A stretch of 64,000 nucleotides of DNA from VRUE01 sp036403515 (lineage in GTDB: Bacteria; Actinomycetota; Thermoleophilia; Solirubrobacterales; 70-9). A program made the translations under genes and the position numbers. This document shows, piece after piece, positions 9,583 to 18,547 of the stretch. The notes under the pieces were generated by a model, which did not search any database, had not been told where the DNA came from, and saw only the letters and a program-made list of their open reading frames with translations. Within the stretch, counting starts at the first letter, position 1. The number at the start of each line of letters is the position of its first letter. The DNA is taken from NCBI GenBank assembly GCA_036403515.1, contig DASWQV010000034.1, positions 62,001-126,000 of the forward strand. Direction: 5' to 3'.

Positions 9583-11097
9583 TCAACGGGAAGGTGACTT
9601 CTGGGGCAGCGGAGCTGCTATCTCGCGCTTGAGGATCTTGCCGGTCGGGCCCTTGGGCAGGTCGTCGAGGAACCAGACGAGGCGGGGGTACTTGTAGGCG
9701 GCGATTCGCTCCTTGACGTAGGCGCTGACTTCCTCGGGAGCGAGCTCCTCACCGTCGTGGAGAACCACCGCGGCGCCGATCTCCTCGCCCCACTCGTCGT
9801 GGGGGACGCCGAGCACGGCAGCTTCGCGAATCTTCGGGTGCTCGAAGAGCACCTCCTCGACCTCGCGCGGATAGACGTTGTAGCCGCCACGGATGATCAT
9901 GTCCTTCTTGCGGTCGACGATGTAGAAGTAGCCATCCTCGTCAGTGCGGGCCATGTCGCCACTGTGAAACCAGCCGCCGCGCATCGCCTCGGCCGTCGCG
10001 TCGGGCCGCTGCCAGTAGCCCTTCATGATGTTGTGACCGCGAATCACGACCTCGCCGACCTCGCCCTGGGCGACGGGGTTGTCGTCCTCGTCGACGAGCT
10101 GCATCTCGACCCCCTCGATCGGGGTGCCGATCGAGCCGGCCTTGCGCTCCTCGTCGGGGTGATTGGAGCAGGCGACCGGCGATGTCTCGGAGAGGCCGTA
10201 GCCCTCGAGCACCTTGGCGTTGAACGCCTGCTCGAAGCCGTGCAGCACCTCGACCGGCATCGAGGCGCCGCCGGTGATGCAGTTGCGCAGCGAGGAGGTG
10301 TCGAAGCTTTCGCGCTCGGGGTGGTGCAAGAGCGCGCCGAACATCGTCGGCACGCCGTAGAAGTGGGTGACGCCGTCGCGCTGCATCGTCTCCAGCGCCT
10401 CGGCGGGATCGAAGCGCGGCACCAGGGTGAGGCAGGCGCCGACCTTCAGCGAGGCGTTCATGCCGACGGTCTGCCCGAAGGAGTGGAAGAGCGGCAGGGC
10501 GCCGAGGACGATGTCGCCCGCGCCGACCTCGCAGGTGGTGCGGCTGGAGACGTCGGCGTTGCGGAAGAGGTTGAGGTGGGTCAGCTCGGCGCCCTTCGGT
10601 TTGCCGGTCGTGCCCGAGGTGTAGAGGATCACCGCGGTCTCGTCCTCGGCGGTGTCGACGAGGTTGGGAGCCGGCTCCTGCTCGGCCAGCATCGAGGCGA
10701 AGGCCGCCGGCTCGACCTCGATCAGCTCCGCACCGGCGTCGGCAGCCCCCTCCCGTGCCTCCGCGCAGAAGCCGTGCCAGGCGAGCAGCAGATCCGCTCC
10801 GGAGTCCTCGAGGTAGAAGGCGATCTCGCGCCGCTTCAGCAGCACGTTCATCGGCACCACGATGCCGCCCGCTCGCAGCACCCCGTAGTAGGCGATCGGG
10901 AACTCCGGGACGTTGGGCAGCATCACGCCGACCCGGTCGCCCGGCGCAATCCCCTTCTCGACCAGCAATGAGGCAAGCCGGGCGCTGCGCTCGTCTAGCT
11001 CGGCGTAGCTGAGCTCGGTCTCGCCAAGGCGGATGGCAGGGCTCTCGGGCACCCGCTTGGCGCTCTCAGTCAGCAGCGATGCCAGATTCAGTCCCAT
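9583..11097 (-). CDS. Acyl-CoA synthetase (AMP-dependent, fatty-acid type)
   Basis: A 504-residue ANL-superfamily ligase that activates a carboxylic acid, probably a fatty acid, to its CoA thioester through an acyl-AMP. Motifs appear in order: the P-loop ILYTSGTTGKPKGAE, GYGLSETSP, the hinge region (YFYIVDRKKDMIIRGGYNVYPRE) and the C-terminal catalytic lysine in GPTGKILKRE. GGGAG precedes the ATG. It lies upstream of the lipase on the same strand, which would suit use of the released fatty acids. Exact chain length cannot be read. Confidence 0.92.
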   Translation of the reverse strand: MGLNLASLLTESAKRVPESPAIRLGETELSYAELDERSARLASLLVEKGIAPGDRVGVMLPNVPEFPIAYYGVLRAGGIVVPMNVLLKRREIAFYLEDSGADLLLAWHGFCAEAREGAADAGAELIEVEPAAFASMLAEQEPAPNLVDTAEDETAVILYTSGTTGKPKGAELTHLNLFRNADVSSRTTCEVGAGDIVLGALPLFHSFGQTVGMNASLKVGACLTLVPRFDPAEALETMQRDGVTHFYGVPTMFGALLHHPERESFDTSSLRNCITGGASMPVEVLHGFEQAFNAKVLEGYGLSETSPVACSNHPDEERKAGSIGTPIEGVEMQLVDEDDNPVAQGEVGEVVIRGHNIMKGYWQRPDATAEAMRGGWFHSGDMARTDEDGYFYIVDRKKDMIIRGGYNVYPREVEEVLFEHPKIREAAVLGVPHDEWGEEIGAAVVLHDGEELAPEEVSAYVKERIAAYKYPRLVWFLDDLPKGPTGKILKREIAAPLPQKSPSR

Positions 11098-11155
11098 CTC
11101 CCTGATCAGAAGTCTAAGGGTGGGGATGAAAACGCGGTTCTGTAGGGTCGTGGCA

Positions 11156-11518
11156 ATGGAGGACCTTGGCGAGCCGACTTCCTACCTCGCGGTAGACAAA
11201 GGGGTGCCGGTCTACTCGAGCGACGGCGAGAAGCTGGGCCGGGTCGTGCGGGTTCTCTCCGCGCCCAATCTCGACATGTTCGACGGGGTCATCTTCGACA
11301 CCACCGCCGGACCGGGTGGCCACCGTTTCGTCGATGCGCCGGAGGTCGGCGATATCCACGAGCGGGGGATCGTCTTGAAGATCGACGCAGAGCAGGCCGC
11401 GAGCCTGCCTGCCCCGGGCGCCAACCCCGGCTCGGTCTCAGTCAACCCTGCCGACCTCGTCGGTGGGCGCCCCGGTTTCTTCCGCCGCGCCTGGGACGCG
11501 ATCTCCGGCAAGCGCTGA
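11156..11518 (+). CDS. PRC-barrel domain protein
   Basis: A 120-residue protein that is essentially one PRC-barrel: GVPVYSSDGEKLGRVVRV is the first beta hairpin, followed by GVIFDTTAG and the strand around GIVLKID. PRC-barrels occur in RimM and in photosynthetic reaction-centre H subunits; stand-alone actinobacterial versions are of unknown role. I chose the ATG at 11156, because earlier in-frame starts would overlap the divergent acyl-CoA synthetase promoter and have no barrel homology. Confidence 0.75.
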   Translation: MEDLGEPTSYLAVDKGVPVYSSDGEKLGRVVRVLSAPNLDMFDGVIFDTTAGPGGHRFVDAPEVGDIHERGIVLKIDAEQAASLPAPGANPGSVSVNPADLVGGRPGFFRRAWDAISGKR

Positions 11519-11560
11519 GGCGCTCGTCCTCTGTCGCCGGGCTTGCGTAGGATCCACTCG

Positions 11561-12064
11561 ATGAAGTTGCCTGCATTGATACTGGCTCTCTGCGCTGCCC
11601 TTGCGATTGCCGTCGCCGGTTGTGGCGGAGGCAGCGATTCCTCGAGCGAATCGACGGAATCGGGCAGCGCGGCCGAAGCGAGCAACACCGACACGAGCAA
11701 GAAGCCCGTAGTCACCGTGCCTCAAGGTGTCTCGCCGAAAAAGTTTGCCTACAAGGACATCGTCGAAGGCAGTGGCGCCGCCGCTAAATCCGGCGACAAA
11801 GTCACGGTTCAGTACGTCGGCGTTGGCTTCGACACGGAAAAAGAATTTGACTCCTCGTGGAGCCGCAACGAACCGTTCCCCTTCACACTTGGCGGCGGCG
11901 AAGTGATCAAAGGCTGGGACCAGGGCGTTGAAGGGATGAAGGAAGGCGGCCGCCGCGAGCTGGTAATTCCTGCCAGCCTCGCCTACGGTCCGGCCGGCTC
12001 ACCACCGAAAATCGGCCCAAACGAAACGCTGATCTTCGTAATCGACCTGCTCAAAGTCGAATAG
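11561..12064 (+). CDS. FKBP-type peptidyl-prolyl isomerase, lipoprotein
   Basis: A 167-residue exported prolyl isomerase that should catalyse cis-trans proline isomerisation outside the membrane. The signal peptide ends in a lipobox (IAVAGCGGG), giving lipid attachment at the Cys, then a Ser/Thr-rich linker. The FKBP domain (residues 60-167) keeps core residues: VTVQYVG, FDSSW, GGGEVIKGWDQGVEGMKEGG, LAYG and LIFVIDLL. ATG 11561 is preferred over 11543 because it gives a standard signal peptide. Codon use favours AAA and GAA, unlike adjacent cytoplasmic genes. Confidence 0.92.
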   Translation: MKLPALILALCAALAIAVAGCGGGSDSSSESTESGSAAEASNTDTSKKPVVTVPQGVSPKKFAYKDIVEGSGAAAKSGDKVTVQYVGVGFDTEKEFDSSWSRNEPFPFTLGGGEVIKGWDQGVEGMKEGGRRELVIPASLAYGPAGSPPKIGPNETLIFVIDLLKVE

Positions 12065-12162
12065 CGCCGAGCGCTTCGATCTACGCCGAACGGTTTGCGG
12101 CCCAGGGCCTGGCCGGCGCGCCGTCGCGCGACCCCGCCGCCGTCGCCGAGCGCCTGCTTGCC

Positions 12163-13098
12163 GTGCAGGGCCAGGACCCGCGGGGCGCGCGCCTGGCGGT
12201 GCGGGCCCGCAGCGAGGGTCTGACTGCCGCCGACGTCGACCGGGCGCTCACCGAGGAGCGCTCGCTGCTGATCACCTGGCTCAACCGGGGCACGCTGCAC
12301 CTCGTGCGCAGCGAGGACTACCCCTGGCTGCAGGCCCTGACCACGCCGCCTCTGCACACCTCATGTGCCCGTCGCCTGCGCCAGGAGGGAGTTCCGGCCG
12401 CCCAGGGTGAGCGAGCCGTGGAGACGATCGAGCGCGCTTTGAGCGAGGAGGGACCGCTGACCCGTCAGCAGCTCCGTGACCGGCTCGATGCGGCCGGTGT
12501 GCCCACCGCCGGCCAGGCGCTGATCCACCTGCTCTTCCTCGCGGCGGTGCAGGGGACGATCGTGCGCGGGCCAATGGTCGGCAAGGAGCACGCCTACGTC
12601 CTGGTCCGCGACTGGCTCGGAAGGCAGTCCAAAGTCGACCGTGACGCGGCGCTCGCGGAGCTGGCTCGGCGCTACTTGGTCGGGCATGCCCCGGCGGACG
12701 ATCGGGACCTCGCCAGGTGGGCTGGGCTGCCGCTGCGTGACGCCCGCGCCGGGCTCGCCGCCATCGCCGGCGAGCTGGTCGAGCGCGACGATGGCCTCGT
12801 CCACCTCGCCGCCCGCCCGCCCGCCGCCGAGGTGCCCGGCCCACGGCTGCTCGGCGCTTTCGATCCGCTCCTGCTCGGCTGGACCTCGCGCGAGCGCGTC
12901 CTGGGTCCGCACACCCATCTGGTGACGATGAACGGGATCTTCCGTCCCTTCGCCCTGGTCGAGGGTCGCGCCGCCGCGACCTGGCGGCTCGCCCGCGGCA
13001 AGGTCACGATCGAGCCCCTTTCCCGCATCAGCAAGCAGGCGGATGCGGCACTCGCCGCTGATGCCGCCGATGTGGAACGGTTCATGGCGAAGGCCTGA
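12163..13098 (+). CDS. AlkZ-like winged-helix protein (DNA glycosylase superfamily)
   Basis: A protein of the HTH_42/AlkZ family, some members of which excise alkylated or crosslinked bases. It carries the QxQ-type motif region (VQGQDPRG), then LTAADVDRALTEERSLLITWLNRGTLHLV, diagnostic of the family, and tandem winged-helix segments. The only canonical start that fits is GTG 12163. However, the upstream in-frame sequence 12079-12162 encodes IYAERFAAQGLAG...AERLLA, which matches the usual N-terminal helix of the family and contains no ATG, GTG or TTG. True initiation may therefore lie further upstream at a non-standard codon. Confidence 0.75.
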   Translation: MQGQDPRGARLAVRARSEGLTAADVDRALTEERSLLITWLNRGTLHLVRSEDYPWLQALTTPPLHTSCARRLRQEGVPAAQGERAVETIERALSEEGPLTRQQLRDRLDAAGVPTAGQALIHLLFLAAVQGTIVRGPMVGKEHAYVLVRDWLGRQSKVDRDAALAELARRYLVGHAPADDRDLARWAGLPLRDARAGLAAIAGELVERDDGLVHLAARPPAAEVPGPRLLGAFDPLLLGWTSRERVLGPHTHLVTMNGIFRPFALVEGRAAATWRLARGKVTIEPLSRISKQADAALAADAADVERFMAKA

Positions 13099-13129
13099 AC
13101 GGGCGCACGACTCAACCAGAGGAGGCGAG

Positions 13130-13501
13130 ATGGGACAGCCAGTGGTCCACTTCGAGGTGATCGGCAAGGACGGCGAGAAGCTGCAGCGCTACTACGCCGA
13201 GCTCTTCGATTGGAACGTCGACGCGAGCAACGAGATGAAATACGGCCTGGTCGACCGCGAGGCCAACAGCAACGCCGAAGGCATCGGCCTCGGCGGCGGG
13301 ATCGGCCAGGGCCCGGAGGGCTACGACGGCCACGTCACCTTCTACGTCGAAGTCCCCAGCGTGGAGGAGGCTCTGAGCAGGGCCGAGTCCCTCGGCGGCA
13401 GCCGCGTGATGGGTCCCGAGACGATCATGGGCCGCATGGTCCTGGGCCAGTTCACCGACCCGGAGGGCAACGTGATCGGCCTGATCGAGGGCGGCGAGTA
13501 G
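13130..13501 (+). CDS. VOC/glyoxalase-fold protein
   Basis: A 123-residue vicinal-oxygen-chelate protein made of paired beta-alpha-beta-beta-beta units (VVHFEVIGKDGEKLQRYYAELFDW ... HVTFYVEVPSVEEAL ... FTDPEGNVIGLIE). The His of VVHFEV and the terminal Glu of IGLIE occupy typical metal positions. A perfect AGGAGG-type site lies seven bases before the ATG. The reaction is unknown; related short proteins include dioxygenases and resistance proteins. Confidence 0.8.
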   Translation: MGQPVVHFEVIGKDGEKLQRYYAELFDWNVDASNEMKYGLVDREANSNAEGIGLGGGIGQGPEGYDGHVTFYVEVPSVEEALSRAESLGGSRVMGPETIMGRMVLGQFTDPEGNVIGLIEGGE

Positions 13502-13548
13502 CGCTTCTCCGGCGCTAGCGCGATCGGCGATCCAGCAGGGTCTTGATC

Positions 13549-16500
13549 ATGAGAATTCTCGCCGCTGAGGCGAACGAGAAAGGGGACCTCTTCGCCAGGC
13601 TGGTCCGCGACGTCTTTCTCGCTCTCGGCTACCAGGACGTTCGGCTCAACATTCACAAAACGGGCCGGGAGATAGACATCAAGGCCCGTCATCGGCTGGA
13701 GCCCAAGAAGGCGATCGGCGAGTGCAAGGCGAGTGGCGAACCGATAGGCGGCAATGACCTCAACAAGTTCGCGGGCGTTCTCCAACTCGAGGCGCAGGCA
13801 TCGGAAGAGACCGTTCAGGGCTATTTCGTCTCGCTCAGTGGCTTCAGGGAGTCGGCGGTCGAGCAGGAGTCGGAGCCGGGCGGCGAGCGCTTCGTATTGC
13901 TGGATGGCGACGGTGTGGAGCGGGAGCTTGTCGCGGGGGGGATGGTGGTATCGCCAGAGATCGCCTGTGAGGCCGCGGGCAGGCTGGCGCACCAGTGTGG
14001 CGTGCTGACGCTTCAGCGCCCGCCCAAGCTGCTTGCTCACGAGCTGGGATGGCTGTGGCTGTGCGAATACGGCACGAATCGTCAGGCGACGCACTTCGGG
14101 CTGATTCACGCCGATGGGGAAGCCCTGGCGGCAGAGCTCGCGGCGAGGGTGGTCGAGGCCGACCGCGAGGTCGGAGGCTCCCTCGAGCAGCTCGAGTACC
14201 TGCCGCCATCCGGCGTCGTCGGCGCGGAGGAAGTGAGCGAGGCAAAGGCCGCCTACCTCCACTACCTGCTGACCGAGCTCGGGGACATCACCCTCGAGGG
14301 CCTGCCGGCGGATGAGGAGGCGGGGGCGAGGCGAATTGCGCTCGAGGACCTCTACGTCCCGGTCAAAGTTGTTCCCGCGTCAGAGGGTCGGCAAAGGGCC
14401 GCCGGCGCCCATCGGACTTCACTGGAGGCCGATGGGCAGGACGTTTTCGACGATCCGCTGACGACGCCGGGTGAATTCGTCAAAGGGGAGGCGCTGCCGG
14501 AGTCGGTGGGAACTGTGCTGAGCCGGGAGTCGCGCCTGGCGATCCTGGCCGCGCCTGGCGCCGGCAAGTCAACTCTGGTCAAGCGGCTCGCTGTCGCCTA
14601 CGCAAGCGAAGAGCATCGTAAGAAGGTCGCGGACGATCTGCCTGACACCCAGTGGCTGCCGATCTTCATCCGCTGCAGATCGCTGGGCAAGGGAAGTCGC
14701 GACCCAATCCTCGACATTCTCGCTCGCATACCGGAGCGGGGCGAGTTCCCGGAGCACGGCTCGGGGTTCAACGAGCTGCTTCGATCCTCCCTCGTGCACG
14801 GCTCGGTGCTGCTCTTGGTCGACGGCCTCGACGAGATATCCGATCCCGGCGACCGGCTTGCCTTCGTGCTTCAGCTGCGGACCTTCCTCTCGACCTATCC
14901 AAATGCGTCCTTGATCCTCACCTCGCGCGAGGCCGGCTTTCGCCTGGTCGGGGGCGCTGTCTCGTCGATGTGCGAGTGGTACGAGCTGGGGGAGTTCGAC
15001 GACGAGGACATCACGGCGCTGACCAAGGCTTGGCACGCGACTGTGGTCGGTCAAACGAAGGCGGTCGCCGAGGAAGCCGGTCAGCTGGCCGAAACGATCA
15101 TCGCCACGGATCGAGTCAAGCGTCTCGCCCGGAATCCTCTGCTGCTGACGACGCTGCTGCTGGTAAAGCGCTGGGTTGGCGACCTCCCTCGCAAGCGGAC
15201 GCTCCTCTACGAGAAGGCCATCGAAGTGCTCCTGATGACGTGGAACGTCGAGGCGCACGATCCGATCGATCGTGAAGAGGCGATTCCACAGCTCGCGTTC
15301 GTGGCGCACTCGCTCACGGCGCGTGGGCGGCAAAGCCTGACGGCGACGACCCTCGCTGATCTGCTCACCGAAGCGAGAGAGCAGATGCCCGAGATACTGA
15401 GCTTTGCGCGGATCTCAGTTGGGCAGTTCGTCGAGGAGATCGAGTCCCGCAGCAGCTTGTTGATCATGACGGGCCACGACGAGGAAAACGGCGTGCTCGT
15501 GCCCGTCTATGAGTTCCGCCACCTGACGTTTCAGGAGTATCTGGCCGCCGTCGCCCTCGTCGAGGGGTTCTACAGGGACCGCACCGATGACGATCGGCTG
15601 ATCGATCAGCTCCAGCCGCACCTCTCCGATGCACGTTGGTTCGAAGTCATCGCGCTTGCGAATGTTCGCGCTGGCCGTGCCGCCGGGGAGGTCGTCTCGA
15701 GGATGCTGGAACTGATCGAATCGCCGGACAGCTCCGGGACCCACGTTGACGCGGGTCAGATCATGCAGCTGCTTGGCAGGGCCCTTGCGGACGAGGTTCA
15801 GCTCTCTCCCGCGCTTGTCGCCAGGGCCGCCCGCGCCAGTGCCACCAACCGCGAGCGACTCGAGGCGGACAACCTGCTCGGCGAGATCGTCGAGGGCAAG
15901 TACGGCAACGTCTTCGAGGAAGCCGTCAGGGAGTGTTATTTCGACGACGAAGACCCCAACTTCATTGATTTCGCGAGCACATACATGCTGGTCGCGTTTC
16001 GGCGCTGGAGCAGCATGGACGAGGCTGAGGCGATCGAGTGGCTCACAGCCAAGCTGGACGGAGAGAGCGAGGTCGAGGCAGCGGAAGCCGCGCTCTGCGT
16101 GATGCAGCTCGTCTTCAAGAAATCGCTCTACAGGTCGAGTTCGATGGAGGACCAGGACGCATGGCGGGTCATGTCGGAATGGTCCACCAAGCTGATCGCG
16201 CTGTGCGAGACGGGCAGGCCGGCCGTCGCCTACGCGGCAACCTGGGCGCTTGCCTGGCTGGGGGATATCGATGCGGTCCGGGTCGAGGATCGCGGCCGGG
16301 GCCTGCGCGCCCTCCTCGGCCAGTGGCTGGGCGCTGGGAGCGACGATGAGCAACGCCAAGCAGCGTGGGCATTTTCGACCATGCCCGAGGTCGAGCGAGC
16401 CGAGATGCCACTTGGCGAGGGCAGTCCGGAGCTTTGCGAGTTCATCGAAGAACAGGTGAAGGACGAGGCGCCGGATGACGGCCGCGACGATCGACGGCCG

Positions 16501-16647
16501 GCGGCGATCATTCTCGCCTTCTATCTGCGGAAACCCTGGACGGATGCGCAGATCGCTGAGCTCGCTGAGAGCGTGCGAGATTGGTCGATGGCGCGGATGG
16601 AGCCGCTGCGAAAAGTGGGCGGCAAGGAGGCCGAGGGGGCGAATTGA
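13549..16647 (+). CDS. NACHT NTPase with N-terminal PD-(D/E)XK nuclease domain (putative anti-phage bNACHT)
   Basis: A 1032-residue STAND-type protein. Residues 5-130 look like a Mrr/restriction-endonuclease fold, with D43 in GREIDIKAR and E58-C-K60 in GECKA as the metal site. A linker region follows to about 320. The NACHT NTPase then shows Walker A (APGAGKST, K340), Walker B (LLLVDGLDEIS, D425 and DE 428-429), the sensor TSR (458-460) and the winged-helix motif FRHLTFQEYLAA (from F656). The C-terminus is a long helical, HEAT-like sensor region. Bacterial NACHT proteins with nuclease effectors abort phage infection; this role is inferred. ATG 13549 is chosen (CAGGG upstream); TTG 13543 is also possible. 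It is a single gene, not part of an operon. Confidence 0.85.
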   Translation: MRILAAEANEKGDLFARLVRDVFLALGYQDVRLNIHKTGREIDIKARHRLEPKKAIGECKASGEPIGGNDLNKFAGVLQLEAQASEETVQGYFVSLSGFRESAVEQESEPGGERFVLLDGDGVERELVAGGMVVSPEIACEAAGRLAHQCGVLTLQRPPKLLAHELGWLWLCEYGTNRQATHFGLIHADGEALAAELAARVVEADREVGGSLEQLEYLPPSGVVGAEEVSEAKAAYLHYLLTELGDITLEGLPADEEAGARRIALEDLYVPVKVVPASEGRQRAAGAHRTSLEADGQDVFDDPLTTPGEFVKGEALPESVGTVLSRESRLAILAAPGAGKSTLVKRLAVAYASEEHRKKVADDLPDTQWLPIFIRCRSLGKGSRDPILDILARIPERGEFPEHGSGFNELLRSSLVHGSVLLLVDGLDEISDPGDRLAFVLQLRTFLSTYPNASLILTSREAGFRLVGGAVSSMCEWYELGEFDDEDITALTKAWHATVVGQTKAVAEEAGQLAETIIATDRVKRLARNPLLLTTLLLVKRWVGDLPRKRTLLYEKAIEVLLMTWNVEAHDPIDREEAIPQLAFVAHSLTARGRQSLTATTLADLLTEAREQMPEILSFARISVGQFVEEIESRSSLLIMTGHDEENGVLVPVYEFRHLTFQEYLAAVALVEGFYRDRTDDDRLIDQLQPHLSDARWFEVIALANVRAGRAAGEVVSRMLELIESPDSSGTHVDAGQIMQLLGRALADEVQLSPALVARAARASATNRERLEADNLLGEIVEGKYGNVFEEAVRECYFDDEDPNFIDFASTYMLVAFRRWSSMDEAEAIEWLTAKLDGESEVEAAEAALCVMQLVFKKSLYRSSSMEDQDAWRVMSEWSTKLIALCETGRPAVAYAATWALAWLGDIDAVRVEDRGRGLRALLGQWLGAGSDDEQRQAAWAFSTMPEVERAEMPLGEGSPELCEFIEEQVKDEAPDDGRDDRRPAAIILAFYLRKPWTDAQIAELAESVRDWSMARMEPLRKVGGKEAEGAN

Positions 16648-16653
16648 GCAAGC

Positions 16654-16668
16654 GCCCGACTATCGGGC
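16654..16668. terminator. Compact hairpin between convergent genes
   Basis: GCCCGA-cta-TCGGGC, six pairs with a 3-nt loop, sits seven bases after the NACHT gene stop and about 30 bases from the glyS stop on the other strand. Plausible shared terminator; no T-run. Confidence 0.45.
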
Positions 16669-16697
16669 TCGAAAGGGCCGAGGCTCGGCGCGAATGC

Positions 16698-18086
16698 TCA
16701 GCCCAGCTTGGGGCTGCGCCATGACTGGCTCAGGCGGGCGGCCAGGTCATCGGCCAAGCCCGCGATCGGGACCCGCGTCTGCTCCAGCGAGTCGCGGTCG
16801 CGGAGGGTGACCGTGTCGTCCTCCATCGTCTGGTGGTCGACGGTGATGCCCCAGGGGGTGCCGATCTCGTCCTGGCGGCGGTAGCGCTTGCCGATCGAGC
16901 CGCCCTCGTCGAACTCGGCGGGCATACGGGCGCGCAGCTCCTTGAAGATCTCGCGGGCCTTCTCGGGCATGCCCTCCTTGGAGACGAGGGGGAGGACCGC
17001 GACCTTGTTGGGGGCGAGGCGGGGGTGGAGGCGAAGCACGGTGCGCTGGCGGCCCTCGATCTCCTCGACCTCGTAGGCGTCGACCAGGAAGGCGAGGGTG
17101 GCGCGGTCGGCGCCGGCTGCCGGCTCGATCACGTGGGGGACGTAGCGCTCTTTGCTCTGCTGGTCGAAGTACTCGAGCTTCTCGCCGCTGAACTTGGCGT
17201 GCTGGGTGAGGTCGAAGTCGCCTCGGTTGGCAATCCCCTCCAGCTCCGACCAGCCGATCGGGAAGAGGTACTCGACGTCGCTGGTGCCCGATGAGTAGTG
17301 GGAGAGCTCGTCGGCGTCGTGGGGGCGGACGCGGAGGAATTCGGGGCGGATGCCGAGCTCGGTGTACCAGCGCTCGCGCAGCTCGATCCACTCGCGGTAC
17401 CAGCGGTCGGCGTCAGAGGGCGGGACGAAGAACTCCATCTCCATCTGCTCGAACTCGCGGGTGCGGAAGATGAAGTTGCCCGGCGTGATCTCGTTGCGGA
17501 AGGACTTGCCGATCTGAGCGATGCCGAAGGGCGGCTTCTTGCGGGCGAAGGCCATCACATTCTTGAAGTTGATGAAGATCCCCTGCGCCGTCTCCGGCCG
17601 CAGATAGACCTCCGAGCCCTCGCCGGCGACCGGGCCGACGTGGGTCTCGAACATCAGGTTGAACTGGCGCGGCTCGGAGAGCTCGCCGCCGCACTCCGGG
17701 CAGCGCAGCTCGGCGCCCGGGTCGCCCCCTTCGGCTTCGACAGCCTCGCGCAGATGGTCCTCGCGCCAGCGCTTCTTGCATTTGCCGAGGCACTGGACGA
17801 GCGGGTCGGTGAAGCCCTCCAGGTGACCGGAGGCCTCCCAGACACGCGGGTGCTGGAGGATCGCCGAGTCGAGGGCGACGATGTCGTCGCGCTCCTGCAG
17901 CATCGCCCGCCACCACTCGGCCTTGACGTTGTTCTTGAGCAGCACTCCATAGTGGCCGTAGTCGTAGGTCGAGCCGAGGCCGCCGTAGATCTCCGATGAG
18001 GGAAAGACGAAGCCACGGCGCTTGCAGAGGGCGACGATCTCCTCCATCGAGACCTCGGTCGGGCGATTCTCCTCGGTGGTTGCCAC
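16698..18086 (-). CDS. glyS: Glycyl-tRNA synthetase (class II, single chain)
   Basis: A 462-residue dimeric-type enzyme that charges tRNA-Gly. It carries LCKRRGFVFPSSEIYGG at the N-terminus, a CxxC...CPECGGEL zinc-type insert, motif 2 around QIGKSFRNEITPGNFIFRTREFEQMEME and motif 3 in the GWSELEGIANRGDFDL region. The anticodon-binding domain starts at about 360 (APNKVAVLPLV). The start is GTG 18086; ATG at residue 14 is also possible. It is transcribed away from the FmdB-type gene, with about 80 bp between the starts. Confidence 0.96.
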   Translation of the reverse strand: MATTEENRPTEVSMEEIVALCKRRGFVFPSSEIYGGLGSTYDYGHYGVLLKNNVKAEWWRAMLQERDDIVALDSAILQHPRVWEASGHLEGFTDPLVQCLGKCKKRWREDHLREAVEAEGGDPGAELRCPECGGELSEPRQFNLMFETHVGPVAGEGSEVYLRPETAQGIFINFKNVMAFARKKPPFGIAQIGKSFRNEITPGNFIFRTREFEQMEMEFFVPPSDADRWYREWIELRERWYTELGIRPEFLRVRPHDADELSHYSSGTSDVEYLFPIGWSELEGIANRGDFDLTQHAKFSGEKLEYFDQQSKERYVPHVIEPAAGADRATLAFLVDAYEVEEIEGRQRTVLRLHPRLAPNKVAVLPLVSKEGMPEKAREIFKELRARMPAEFDEGGSIGKRYRRQDEIGTPWGITVDHQTMEDDTVTLRDRDSLEQTRVPIAGLADDLAARLSQSWRSPKLG

Positions 18087-18168
18087 GGGGGAACCGTATA
18101 GAGGCGCCGTCTCCAGGGCGTGCGTGGCGGCGACTCCGCCGCGCCCGGCTGCGATAATCGCCCGCCGG

Positions 18169-18498
18169 ATGCCGATCTATGAGTACAAATGCGAGAACGG
18201 GCACGTCTTCGACGTGATCCAGAAGATGAGTGACGACGCCCTGACCGAGTGCCAGGAGTGCGGCGCTCCCGCGGTGCGCGTCCTGCATCCAGTAGCGGTC
18301 CACTTCAAGGGCTCCGGCTTCTACAACACCGACTACGGCAAGAAGAAGAAGGGCGCCAACGGTGGCGCCTCGGAGGGGTCAGGCGACTCGAAGGGCTCCA
18401 GCGAGGGCTCCGGCGACTCGAAGAGCTCCGAGTCGAAATCGAGCGACTCGAACTCCTCCGGCGACTCCAAGCCGAAGGCCTCGACGGCAAGCGAGTAG
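18169..18498 (+). CDS. FmdB/CxxC zinc-ribbon regulatory protein
   Basis: A 109-residue protein. Residues 1-50 are the FmdB zinc ribbon (MPIYEYKCENGHVFD ... CQECG), a widespread small domain of unclear, possibly regulatory function. After a GSGFYNTDYG segment, conserved in the family, the C-terminal half is low-complexity, rich in Ser, Gly, Asp and Lys (repeats of SGDSK). The tail is probably disordered. It ends directly at the family B repeat. Confidence 0.85.
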   Translation: MPIYEYKCENGHVFDVIQKMSDDALTECQECGAPAVRVLHPVAVHFKGSGFYNTDYGKKKKGANGGASEGSGDSKGSSEGSGDSKSSESKSSDSNSSGDSKPKASTASE

Positions 18499-18542
18499 CC
18501 GACATTGACCCACCTCTGGTGTGGTCAAAGTCGGAAGCGTGA
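18499..18542 (-). repeat. Family B palindromic element, copy B1
   Basis: An inverted repeat with arms CCGACATTGACC and GGTCAAAGTCGG, containing an A-A mismatch, and an inner CACC/GGTG pairing. Its reverse complement matches 40 of 44 bases of copy B2 inside ispE, including the flank TCACGCTTCC. It begins immediately after the FmdB-type stop and ends six bases from the LCP stop on the other strand, so it could also act as a terminator. Confidence 0.85.
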
Positions 18543-18547
18543 GCTGG

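Noticed and set aside
18087..18168. Riboswitch or T-box leader before glyS or the FmdB-type gene.
   Set aside because: Only about 80 bp separate the divergent starts, and no conserved aptamer or T-box motif is visible.
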